64,000 nucleotides of DNA from Marasmius tenuissimus (taxonomy: Eukaryota > Basidiomycota > Agaricomycetes > Agaricales > Marasmiaceae), in assembly GCA_029532415.1 (NCBI GenBank), contig JAQOTA010000047.1, positions 3,720,001 to 3,784,000 of the forward strand, read 5' to 3'. Every line of letters begins with the position of its first letter. Position 1 is the first letter of the stretch. Both the position numbers and the translations under genes were made by a program. Positions 54,124 to 64,000 of this stretch are shown piece after piece. A model generated the notes under the pieces. That model had not been told where the DNA came from. It worked only from the letters and a program-made list of their open reading frames with translations, and made no database searches.

Positions 54124-54255
54124 GAGGGCGAGGTTCAAAGGTCGAGAATCAAGGGTCAAAGGCCGAGGGTCGAAGGTCAAGTGTCGAGGGTCAAAGGTCA
54201 AGTGTCGAAGGTCGAGTGCTGAAGGTCAAGTGTCGAAGGTCGAGGGTCAAGGTGG
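54124..54255 (+). repeat. Minisatellite of AGGTC(A/G)AG/GTGTCGA units
   Basis: About ten imperfect units built from GGTCAA, GGTCGA and GTGTCGA words. Runs into a stretch with a TTATATAC box (near 54316) that looks LTR-like. Confidence 0.6.
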
Positions 54256-55105
54256 GCTTTCACTGGTGTATTAACCAAGTTGTTAAGCTAAGGAAAGGTT
54301 GTATGTACATTGGGCTTATATACTGGAATCTGTCTAGGTCCGGAGTCGCTCTGAGTCGTGCTGAGTTGCAGGCGTGTGAGTTGCTTGTAGTTGGACTGAG
54401 TCGTCGTGGGAGTGGCTGTGAATGTCGTGTGAGTTGTTGCGGCTGTTCGTATATCATGACTCGGGGTGGCATGTGGAGATGTCTGCTGGGTATGGTCTGG
54501 AGCTGTGGTCTGGATGCATGGCTCCACTTACTCCGCGGAGTCGTCTATAGAGATGTTTTGAATGAGTGGGAAAGGTGGTAAGGGAGAGGTGAGTTGGGTA
54601 AGGAGAGGCGTCTGTATGGGCGCTTGTTGATGAGAATAGAGGTGAATCGTAACAATGGTTGGGTGAGACTGCCCACTTCACATCCTTGTCTTCTCTAAAA
54701 CCATCAGCTCTCCCCGGGCATTGCAAATCAGCTGGTCTCAGAGTGCCTCCGAGAAGATTGGAACCGGTTTCATTGAACTCACCGGCAACTCCAGTCCAGG
54801 ATATGTGGAGTCTTCATCCAAAAAACTTGCAGCTGGAAGTGTGACATTCAACCCTATGCAGAAAACAACTGATGCAAGGAGTGTAGTCCTATATGATTTT
54901 AAGATTTATTTGAACTGGAAATACTAGAAGAAGAAGCAGTAATAGCTCACAGTAAAATAGACACCATGTAAACCTGCTGGCACGGTGCATAGGATGAAGA
55001 GGTATGCACAGCAGGGTAGCCTGAATAAATATATATATAGGTGATACAAATACAGCAAGATACCAACAGATTGATAGCATACAGATTGAATTGTAATCCA
55101 AAAGA
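54256..55105. other. LTR-like and unassigned sequence
   Basis: 54300-54655 has a GGCTTATATACTGG box and repeated GAGTCG words, similar in style to the solo LTR at 35605, but no paired ends were found. 54721-54927 has an open frame (GSVTFNPMQKTTDARSVVLY) that I do not recognise. CpG-poor overall except the LTR-like part. Confidence 0.3.
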
Positions 55106-55507
55106 TCAAAGCACAGGTGGGAATGTCGGAATCAACAGGTGCTGCGATTGATCAAAAAACCCGCCATCCTCATTGAAAATGAATTGCTGAAATTTCAATT
55201 TCTCTCCCGGATTGAGGATAACATCGACAACGGCTTCCAATGGTACATCATAAACTTCTTCAAAAGTCTTCCATCGCCTTGGCATCCTCCTCAAATAGGA
55301 GACTGCTTGCGCAAACACCCCAGGAAGATGCGCGTTTTGCCGGAAGCCGTTCCGGCTGTTTAGCCAATCTCGCATTCTCACACACTGACTGACCCCATAA
55401 AGCGACGAGCTGGAACTTTGCACTACTGCTGAGCAATTAGGAAAACAACTCAAAATGCTCGGGTAATGCATAACGGCTACCATGGGCACAGCAGTTGGTT
55501 GAAACAA
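55106..55507 (-). CDS. Hypothetical 133-residue ORF
   Basis: Minus strand, ATG at 55507. Contains a Ser-rich run (VVQSSSSSLYGVSQC) and VPLEAVVDVILNPGEKLKFQ. No signal peptide, helix or motif I can name, and no clear intron. It could be a real small gene or a chance frame. Confidence 0.25.
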   Translation of the reverse strand: MFQPTAVPMVAVMHYPSILSCFPNCSAVVQSSSSSLYGVSQCVRMRDWLNSRNGFRQNAHLPGVFAQAVSYLRRMPRRWKTFEEVYDVPLEAVVDVILNPGEKLKFQQFIFNEDGGFFDQSQHLLIPTFPPVL

Positions 55508-56266
55508 ACAGAGGGATCCTCTTATCTTGTGCCAAAAGATCCAGCCTGTGGGAATTCTGACATAACCTGCCAGGGCAGTGCCGGTTGGCCTGTACAGGCC
55601 GAGAACGGCTGCGAACGGTTATTTTGCATGATTAACGTTCCGCTCCCAGCCCCACAAGCCGAGGAAAGCGAGGTTTTATCTCGTTTTATTTTGTTTCTAT
55701 GGTCTATGAGTAGGGCTCGTAATCCACGCAAGAGCTTGATTGTATGATTATATCCCGGAGGTACAGGCGCTCATCATAAACAGCGTCGGTATCTGGAGCC
55801 CATTCTCGAGGACCTTCACCTTACGGCATGCCTTAATTCAACCACCACAAGCGCCTATTCTACCTGTCGGTCCTACATGACCAGGGATAAGTGTTACCCG
55901 TCCTTTTCTCAGCCGAGAACTGTGCCTGATATGTTTTGAATTCGATTTAAGTTTAAGTACGTGGGCCAACTCGTTCTGGCAGCCGGTACCAATCGGCTTG
56001 GAGGGCCTGAACATCCAACACTTACTTTCTCACCGTACACTAGGCTTCAACTCCACAGCACTTCTCCCTTACAGGCGGAGGGTCGTCTTTTTAGAATGTT
56101 TCTGGAGTCCAATGGGTACAAAGAGATGGTGACTGGTCACTGTACGAATTGCCTTTGTCAATCGAGCGCATCAAGTCACCCGGGTGAATAGTATTTTCTG
56201 ATGTACGTTTCAATGACTACGACTCATTCTCATTCTTATTATAAAAGCGAGCAATATTGACGCTAG
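55508..56266. other. Intergenic, nothing recognised
   Basis: No gene seen. Base composition returns to CpG-rich. The right end is the 3' flank of the seven-helix gene. Confidence 0.4.
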
Positions 56267-57381
56267 TCAACTCCAAGTGGATGTGGGGTGTTTTGAGGTT
56301 GCCAATGGCGGATATCGACGCCTCCAGCGTCTCATTACCTCCTCTTCATCAGGTAGGTGTCCCAAGTCAATTGTAACTGGGCGTGAGTTTCCAGAGCGCA
56401 AGGAGCCAGGATATTCCCCCAAAAGATCCCGATTCCATGTCAACCAACTCGTTACTGCGGTATCTCCCACCGTCGTCATCTCGTGTAGTATGGCCGAATT
56501 TGGTACACACTCCGTCAGGCTATTCTCCGTATTCTCTGCACGGCTTGTGATCAACCTCGAAATCACCACCGGAATGTTGCACACGATCAGCCCGGCGCAT
56601 ACCTCCACGTACGCAGCGATGATTTCTTCCATACCCATTCCTACCAGTATAAACGTGGCGTGAGGGATTGATACAGCTGTCGTAATGAAACCCGTCGAGA
56701 AAATCCAAGCCAGTCGACGACGAAGAGAATGAGATGAGATAGTTTGGATCAACCGGATAGGAATAAAGACGAGAACTGAGTCGGAAACGGAGTCGGCTAG
56801 GAACGTGATTTGGTGAGGACGGATTCGAATCCAGGACCCACAGTGCATGACGTACCAGCAACCTGTAAAATCGCCACCTGCTTCGTCAAATTGCACTTCG
56901 GGTTTTCCATCTCCTTCCATCTAGTTGTAGCGTTCCCAGGCTCGCAGACCCAGAAGAGCTGGCAAACAAGGAGCATTGGAGTTACGATGAAGACTCCGGA
57001 GATAATGTATAAAGCCTTCCTCGTACCGAGCCTGAAACCGAATTCAAACCCATACTCGGGATGCACTCGAATGATAGAAAACAACATGCTCAGTCTCGCG
57101 AGCCATAAAGCGCTATAAAAGAAGGAGGCAGCCAGGTAGTAAGCCGCCACCTTTCTCACGTGAATGACACCGGAGATGTTGGAGCTGAATAAAATTTGGG
57201 CGAGTGTGCTGGCGACCATGAGGAGGAGGGACAAGGCAGAGAGGAAGGCAAGGAGATCGTCCGTCCAGTATCGAGATCGCCGAATGTAAAGACGATATAC
57301 CGCTGTGAGGAGTGCGGGGATGGTACAGATGACTATGGCTATGCCAATAGCGAGGTAAGAGTCCTGTACGCTGGGAGGCAT
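56267..57381 (-). CDS. Fungal rhodopsin-type seven-helix membrane protein
   Basis: Two exons on the minus strand, 57381-56856 and 56796-56267, join in frame as KQVAILQVA-ADSVSDSVLV. The product has seven hydrophobic segments, an early YRLYIRRSRYWTDDLLAF, WLARLSMLFSIIRVHPEYG, a loop with LVCQLFWVCEP, W-K-x3-NPKCNL and a last pair around FILVGMGMEEIIAAYVEVC. The order R-x-W-x-D-D, the CQ/W-x-C loop and the E-x-x-C/S helix fits the fungal rhodopsin-like integral membrane family (as in SAT4-type proteins). The cytosolic tail holds PVTIDLGHLPDEEEV. Ligand unknown. A TATA-like ATATATC lies about 35 bases before the ATG. A dead tandem paralogue is 1.7 kb upstream. Confidence 0.8.
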
Positions 57382-59103
57382 AGTTTACTAGACCCAGGAG
57401 TGACCCGAGTGGTGATATATGGGGACGGTTTTCGATCCCATATTGTTTTTATTGGGCACAGAAGCCTGCAGGCAGAGAGGAGACTCATCCGCTTTAATCG
57501 TGTCCTAAGACGCATAGAAGTGGTGAATACTCAGGGAATACATCCGAACTTGACGTTTAACTTTTCCATGTTCATTGTGTCCCTCGGCCTGTCAGTCCTC
57601 AATTGACGAGCGGTGGTCTTGTCACCGACGCCAGGCATATGCATGAATGATCTTAACCGTTTTGGTTATGTATCTCGACCCTTGGAAGAGAAATGCACAT
57701 ATGCTATCGTCGATGAAATACAGCCTCCTATCATTGTCAGCGAGCCTAATTCTCAATGAGATGTGGAATACCGCCAGTGCATTAAAATAGAACTCTTGGC
57801 TTGTTCAGCCTGGTAGGCTAGTTCCTTGAGAGACATTGGTCTCGCGCCTCTCTAAGTGCCCTGAAAAGCTTCAAGCTCGCCCACATTAGCATACATGGTT
57901 ACTCAAGGGCGGTAAAAGGACATCAGCAGAAATATTTATAGGGTGTCGATTGCCCCGAGGCGGGCAGTGTTCATGTCTCGTATTAGCAATAGAGTCAGGT
58001 ACCTACCGAAACGGATGGTTTAGAGACATAACGGTCCGGAGTCTTGGTACCAAAAGTCCGAAGGAAACTTCGTCTCTTTTTGTTAGCATCCATCTTTATT
58101 CCCTTGACCATTACCTCATAGTTACCCTTCAGGAAAAGTGAGTGCCATTGATATATACTCGTCTTTATTCACTCGGTTGCTGACTGCGAGGTTGCAGGCG
58201 TTCTTACTTTTGGTCCAATGGCCCTCAAGACGAGGGAGGTCCTCAAGCTTTGATTGTCAGGTCGAGCGAGCAAACTTGACGCTTGCTGTGGCTAACTGGG
58301 GCCTCAGCAAGTGTAGGTACCGGCATTGGTTCATGAGGTTCGATTCCTCGTGTCTCGTGTCTCGTGTCTCGGGTTATGCTTCAGCTAATTTCAACCCCTT
58401 TGACTGTCCCATTCGGACCCAATCGCATGGTGCACTTCTATCCTCCATTCTCCCCTTATTCATGTTTTCAATCATATGTTTAGTCACTGTTCAAAGGAGC
58501 TGGAACGAGGATGATAGAACATTCCGGGGTCTCGGTCGCGTCATGCCCCCCAATTTTGAGTATCCACTGGTCATCGCCGGTGCGAGAAGCTGAGGATCAT
58601 TTCACAGTACGCGCAGTGACCCTCTTTTCTGTGCGGAGACACCCGACGTCAATCTCAAACTTGGCCATCGTGCGCACACCGTCTCTTGGAGGTATTCCCG
58701 AATACATACACTGGTCAACTAATTTGCCATGGCTAGTTGAATCCGCCGGCGGAAGTTGTAGCTTTGATGTAAAGGTGCCGCCGCCTCTTCGGTTCATTTG
58801 GATATTGCATTGGAGAAGCCGAGAGTGTCATCTGTGAGGACTCAATAGAAAAGACGATGCGATCGTGATATTGTATGCGAGGTTATGAAGTATATTTGCC
58901 ACTGCCATTTTTACGATCCTCGGACTTTTACAAGTTCATGCTGTTGGTGCCAAGGAGAATTGTTGCTTTTATATTGGCAGCGTCGGAGGGCTCTAAGATT
59001 GCTTTGGAATCGGAAATGGAACCGATGCGATTTCCCAAATTCACTGGGCACGAGCCGAGACATCAGAAGTTGGGACAAGCTCATCAGCACATGAATCGTG
59101 AAC
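57382..59103. other. Intergenic between the two seven-helix genes
   Basis: No convincing gene. At 58345-58372 TGTCTCG is repeated three times. Plus-strand frames at 58138-58593 and 58511-58837 are open but look random. A pol III-like A box (TGGCTAACTGG near 58288) and B box (GGTTCGATTCC near 58338) suggest a tRNA-derived repeat at about 58200-58375. Confidence 0.35.
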
Positions 59104-60232
59104 TCAAAGGCGGGATCTACTATACTTATCTCCAAGTAACTGTCGGCCTTCTTCAGGGCGAGAGTGTCGGTTTTCACTACGCGAATTCAGTCCTTCGTCG
59201 TCAGGAAGATGCCCGGGCCTATCGCAACTGGGCGTTGCATCGTCTGAAATTGTCAAGAGCTGGACTCTTCGTCTGCGAGATCTGCCTTCCATATCAAGAA
59301 ACTTCTTGTAAGAATAATCGTCGTCGTATTCAAGCGCGACAGGTTTGCATTTGGTATTCCGCTTCTCGCACCGTTCTTTGTATCCTCCGCGCCCTGGTCG
59401 CGACACCACGACAGACTTCAACTTGGTCGACGTCATCACTAAGTGATGATCTCCGAACGGTCGTCTTCGGGTCTCCCGAAGCCGTGATCAACCTCATAAC
59501 AACCACTGAATTGTAGCACACTACTAATCCAATACATATACCTCGACGTATGCAACGACGACTTCCTCTCCGCCCATTCCTGTGGCGGCGTTAGGGGTGG
59601 ATTCGGTCGTTGTGATAATTGAGGCCAATCGATGACAAAGAGATTGGGATGACAGGATTTGTATAAGGCGGATGGGAGCGGAGAAGACGACCCAATTTAC
59701 CAATCCATGAACAAGTCAGCTGAGGGCAAAGTGTTGAGTTAGCATGTGCTATACACTCATGATAAGTATGGCAATGAACGGATCCAAACGTACCAATGAC
59801 CTCACAAACTATTGTTCGTCCAAGGTTCGTCAAAGGACACTGCGGTCTCTCGATCTCCTTCCATCCCGTTGTGGCGTTCTCAGGCTCGCACAATCAGAAG
59901 AGCTAAAAGACGAGGAGTACTAAACTGGCGGGAAATATCCCAGAGACGAGGTATAACACTTTTTTTGTATCACACTTAAAGCCAAAGCCAAATCCAGATT
60001 CATATTCTGGATGGGTTTTGATGATGGAAAGGAACAATCCCGCGAACCACAGAACACTATAGAACGATGCGGTCATGAGGTAATATGCCGCTATCGTAAT
60101 CTCTACCTTTACACCTGCAGGTGCCTGGTTGAATCAAATGTGGAGAAAGGCTCTTGAGAGAAGTGCAGGGACGGTAGAAATTACTGAAGTTGGACCAATG
60201 GCAGCGAGAGAGTCTTTTGGGCTGAGAGGCAT
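59104..60232 (-). pseudogene. Dead paralogue of the seven-helix gene
   Basis: Minus strand from ATG at 60232: MPLSPKDSLAAIGPTSVIST aligns with the start of the intact copy. Then come AAYYLMTASFYSVLWFAGL, IIKTHPEYESGFGFGF, LCEPENATTGWKEIERPQC and finally GHLPDDEGLNSR. Stops interrupt near RAFLHI and LVLLV, helices 2-3 are missing, and the frame changes several times after 59600. Clearly a pseudogene made by tandem duplication. Confidence 0.75.
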
Positions 60233-62402
60233 GGATCCAGAGGCCCTCAACTAGCTTCTGGAGCAACCTTTCTTTTTTTTTCTTCGGGGGTCATGAATCA
60301 AGGAGGGGAACAGAGCATCTTCATGGTGTCTTGAACCGGGTCGGGGAGAGGTAAACTCTCAGGGTGAAGTATATATATACTACTCAACTAACGTTGTGAG
60401 ACTGAGTTTTTGACCACACGATTGCAGTGATAACTTGTCCGTCACTGTTCAATCGCCAACTGACCAGCGGAATTTCTTCAAGATGAATGTTGAAGAAATG
60501 TTCTTAGCGCCTTTGGGTACTTACCATTCTTAAGAGCTCGAATCCGGAGTCTGCCGGGAAAAAGACTTACCCTCAGCCCGAACTTTCCAGCTCCCTCGGA
60601 AAGGTCCGAAACTTCATTCCCATCTGCCTACCTAGAGCAATTTGCGTTCAGCCGATCACGCAGCTAACGGCTTCAAAGATCCGAAGGATCTTGACCTGCC
60701 CCTCGCTCTCGCTCTTATATTACTCCGCTATTTTTGTTGCTGTTCTAGCACGGATTGCTTCGAGTCATATATGCACATCTACCCTGTCCTTTCCGAACTC
60801 CCTAACCTTCCACCATTTAGCTTCCTCGAGGTAACTGAGGTGTCTTATTCAGCGTTTTGCGCTCGCAGTGCAGAGTTTCTCAAAGTGTTTGCCACTGTTC
60901 CATTTGCTCTGTGGCTCTCCCCCTTAGCTTAGAACTTGGGCATGTCCTCAACATTTTCCCGCCATTCTAATATCATTGTTTTCTACCGCTCAGTGCCATG
61001 CCCTGTGTCCTGACACATATGATGATCCAGTTCTCCATTTGCTGATTTGAGTGCTCCGCCTCCCAGCCTCTTTACAACATTCAGATACATATTAAGACCT
61101 TGACGTTTCTGCTTCTACAGACCAGTCGGTCAGCCAAGAGATCGAAGGTTGCCAGTTACGAATGGCAATTGCCAAATATTGTTGTGGTACCTCTACCCTG
61201 TCAACTGATCAAGGGATTACCGACCGTAAAAGTAGGGGACGGATACTCGCTTCCAGAGAAGGAATGGACTTGACCAACCTGGGGCTCGTGTCGGATCCGG
61301 ATTACAGGAGCGTGCCAATTATTGTTTCTGTATAGGAGGGCGGGTGCATTGAGTATTACTCCATCTAGACCTCACAATGCATATCCCGCTCTCGGTTTCG
61401 GTCATCCAATGCTCTATGCTACTTACCGGGGATTGGCATTGAATGGTGAGTGTCGAGAAATAATTTACCTTTGACACGATTTCATATAAGTCATTGACTC
61501 AGGGTCGGCGATTGACGTAGCTCATTCCGAAGATAGTACTACTGGTCTTTCTGTGTTCAGTAGATATGTCAGTCAGATATATATCTCTTTGCAAGGGCTC
61601 ATTTCAATCTTATGATAGGAGATGACGTTCAATAGGGACGTTGCATATCAAGGTATATAATCTTAAGGACTCGATTGATTCCGCTTCTTACTTTGATCGG
61701 CGAAGGGGCCGATTGGGTTGAGACTCACGGGATTAATACGTAGGATTTAGTCGCCATTCACCATCATCAATGGACCCATGAACGAGAAACTCTGAAGGAC
61801 CTAACTGCAGAGCAACATCATGGGAAATGTTGTGCATTGCAATGGTTCTTCGATATTTGATGTATAAACGTAACGAGCGAGATGGTAATCAGCACGAAAC
61901 TATTTGTCAAGCAAAAGCCGTTGCAGATGCCCAGACAACCAGCTTCACAGCCATCGGGGCTTCCGTTCCACTTTACTGCTTCAAGCAACATGCTGACTAC
62001 ACCAGAGCCACGAGCGTCAGAAGAACGGCATCAACAAGTCACGATGATACAGCTCGAACAACTGACAACCCTGATGGGTGTTGCTTTGAGAACAGAAGGT
62101 CTACAAGAAGGAACCTGCGCCTTGGATCGCCACCGGTAAAACTCACAATCAGATACTTTCCGAGATCTAGGGCCTTACGAGTCACGGTATATTATGCCCT
62201 TGAGAATCGTCCAGCCATTGGAACATGTTATACTTAGCTATGCGTTGTGAACAAGACATAATCACAATTCTATGGTCCCAGTGATTCGGGATTGGTGGTA
62301 TTTACTAAGAAAAGTTATTTGAAGGCAGGGGGACGGGCGGCCTCTTTTTTTCAACCTTTGCCCTCACTCTCGCTACTCGCTTTTAAAATTCCGCCTGAAT
62401 TC
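60233..62402. other. Intergenic, nothing recognised
   Basis: 2.2 kb without a supportable gene. Frames at 60642-60932 and 61827-62237 are open but unfamiliar and lack splice support. The final 150 bases, including a pyrimidine-rich run (CTCACTCTCGCTACTCGC), should hold the promoter of the gene at 62403. Confidence 0.4.
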
Positions 62403-63671
62403 ATGGCAAGATTTTATTGTCCGCTTGCGGTGTGCGTTCTATTTATCGAATGGCATGTTCTCGCCACAAGTAACTCGTGAGGCGATAGGTCACTGTCCTT
62501 TTTAGCTATGAAGGGCACCCAATGTTTCTCAATTCAAGGAATTCCCAACGAAGTAACCGAGCGACAGCAGGTCACCTTTACATGGTTTCGCGACATGAAC
62601 GATCCGACAAGCTTTGGCGTTGCGAAGACTAAGACGAGAGCGGAGGCCAGTCTGGTCACTGACGTTGGAGTAACGAGGGATCAGACCGAAGGCACTATGA
62701 TTGCTACTTTTATGAACGCCGGACAGTAGGTCTTCACGTTTCTGTTCTGGTTGATCCCTTGGCTCAATATTTCCAGAACGCTTTCTATCGTCGGATATGA
62801 CCTTCTCCGGGTAGATAAATTTGCATTACTTGACTCGTCTCAACCCCGACCGTGAGCTATATGTCACGCACATATATCCGATTTACCGATACAGTTAACA
62901 GTTCACCTTTCTTCATTGATAATGGACCCATTACCATCGTAACCAAAGGTCCTCATTCCACTACCTCTCCAAGCTCTCCTGGAGCGAGTTCCTCAGAGGC
63001 AGCCTCAGAGACTGGCACGCAATCTGCCACAATATCGTCTGATAATGCAGTCGGGGCTAGTATCACAACTTCCTCAGAGAAAGTAACAGATAGTGGGTGC
63101 GTATTACTCTTTATCACTGCGAGCATTTTAAAAGAAAAACCAGATACTTTTTTTTTCCAGATCCCAACCGACGTTCAGTTCCACTGCTCCACAAACTCAA
63201 AAGGGAGCAATGAACCCTGGAGCAATTGCGGGAGTCGCCCTCGGGATCATCACACTCCTTTCATTCATAATCACTATAGGATGGATTTTTATGAAGAGGG
63301 GAAAGAGGGAGCAAGTCATCAGTCGGACAGAATCCTCCGATAACGTGTATCCGACGCCACTCAATCTCTCCAGCACTATCGAAGTTACGAGAAGACATCA
63401 TGAAGATACTGACAAAGCCAATGATATCCTACCCATCCACCATCGCACAGAATGTAGAGAGTACCGGGAATACGGAAGTATTATTGTATCTCAAAATTTA
63501 GGGACATTAAGGCCTCCAGATAATCTTATCGTAGAGGCGCACCAGATGTCTGAATCGCGGGGGATACTGTCTTACGCAGGTACTGATCAGGGATCCTCCC
63601 AGCAATTGGATACTGGAAACAGAAGCGCTTTTGAAATACTACCTAGCTACTCAGAAGCCGTTAGAGACTAA
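62403..63671 (+). CDS. A-type single-pass membrane protein (copy M), LPSY tail, intact
   Basis: Five exons join in frame: 62403-62469, 62506-62725, 62777-62851, 62902-63096, 63161-63671; the first intron is only 36 nt. The signal peptide is MARFYCPLAVCVLFIEWHVL. The ectodomain reads FSIQGIPNEVT, VTFTWFRDMNDPTSF, then LSIVGYDLLRVDKF. The stalk is SPFFIDNGPITIV and a 50-residue Ser/Thr-rich run. The helix is AIAGVALGIITLLSFIITIGW with IFMKRGKRE behind it. The tail lacks a clear HTDSGWR (only GILSYAGTDQ) and ends FEILPSYSEAVRD, so PPxY is LPSY; LPxY is a known weaker WW-domain ligand. It is the most complete A-type copy, lying alone 28 kb beyond the main array. Confidence 0.85.
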
Positions 63672-64000
63672 TATGTAGCTGAGATATTTATCCGAGTACC
63701 GTACCCAATGATGAGTACAACGGCACGGGCGGCAGTCTTCCTCTGCGTGACTCACTTGCACTTTGTAGCTTTCACTTCACGCAAGATTTCTGCCTCGTTT
63801 CACAGAAGTTAATCTGTTGAGACGCCAAATATTTGCACGTGCGAATAACCCAAAATTGGAATATTATTTTCCTTTTTCCGCCTCAAAACCACCCGTAACT
63901 CTTCGAATCGACTCTTGTTTAGCTACTATGGTCTACTACAATCAGTAGGATCTTCATTTGATCAATTCCCTCCGCCTCAAAGTGGGTACGAGCAAAGCAC
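63672..64000. other. Intergenic to window end
   Basis: 3' flank of copy M. Nothing recognised. Confidence 0.4.

Noticed and set aside
54124..54255. CRISPR-like array
   Set aside because: Units are short, imperfect and without unique spacers, and the genome is eukaryotic; it is a minisatellite.
54721..54927. 68-codon plus-strand ORF as a small pore-forming-type protein
   Set aside because: A vague impression only; the conserved residues of that family are not there.
58875..59516. 213-codon plus-strand ORF
   Set aside because: It overlaps the opposite strand of the seven-helix pseudogene and is almost certainly a shadow frame.

Overview
The window looks like a nuclear chromosome segment of an agaric mushroom (Basidiomycota, Agaricales). 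The signs are genes cut by many 36-110 nt GT-AG introns, a member of an agaric-specific protein family that begins MASQFFQGA, a fungal rhodopsin-type seven-helix membrane protein, and typical basidiomycete transposons (Ty3/gypsy chromovirus, copia, LINE-like, hAT). There is no sign of bacterial DNA. It is an accessory, gene-poor, fast-changing region.

The main content from 6.0 to 34.6 kb, with outliers at 53-54 kb and 62-64 kb, is a family of small type I membrane proteins. I see at least thirteen copies, intact, broken or relic. The shared plan is a signal peptide split by an intron after a tiny first exon, a small beta-rich ectodomain, a Ser/Thr-rich stalk, one transmembrane helix, a basic stop-transfer patch, and a polar cytosolic tail carrying an H-T-D-S-G-W-R motif and ending in E-M-P-P-x-Y-S-E-A. 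PPxY is the classic ligand of WW domains, such as those of Nedd4/Rsp5 ubiquitin ligases. Two subfamilies can be told apart. A-type has a 26-nt first exon in the best copies and an ectodomain with IPDxVT...FTWF...NDPTSF. B-type has a 17-nt first exon and a shorter ectodomain with ISAPxTVTVG. They tend to lie as A-then-B pairs (6.0/8.5, 20.2/22.1, 24.4/27.5 and a decayed pair 30.6/32.8 kb), so the cluster probably grew by duplication of a two-gene unit. Several copies are dead or have lost the PPxY motif.

Between and beside these lie transposons. 10-19 kb holds a truncated A-type gene, a LINE-like ORF with poly(A), a decayed zinc-knuckle gag-like gene, a reverse-strand A-type gene and the end of a copia element. 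31.9-33.5 kb holds two TA-flanked inverted-repeat elements, one inside a B-type signal peptide exon. 35.4-38.3 kb holds a long inverted repeat split by a solo LTR and enclosing a hAT transposase remnant. 40,730-53,103 is a complete 12.4-kb Ty3/gypsy chromovirus with near-identical LTRs and a GTACT target duplication. It has a 1,572-residue Gag, a Pol that starts in an ATGA overlap, a probable self-priming signal of the Tf1 type, and an intron-containing antisense gene between pol and the 3' LTR.

Outside the cluster are an early decayed gene of the MASQFFQGA family (1.9-4.1 kb) and a seven-helix gene (56.3-57.4 kb) with a dead tandem paralogue (59.1-60.2 kb). CpG is strongly depleted in the transposon-rich blocks (about 10-19, 36-40.7 and 53.1-55 kb) but not in the cluster core or in the young gypsy element, which suggests old cytosine methylation and deamination of those blocks.
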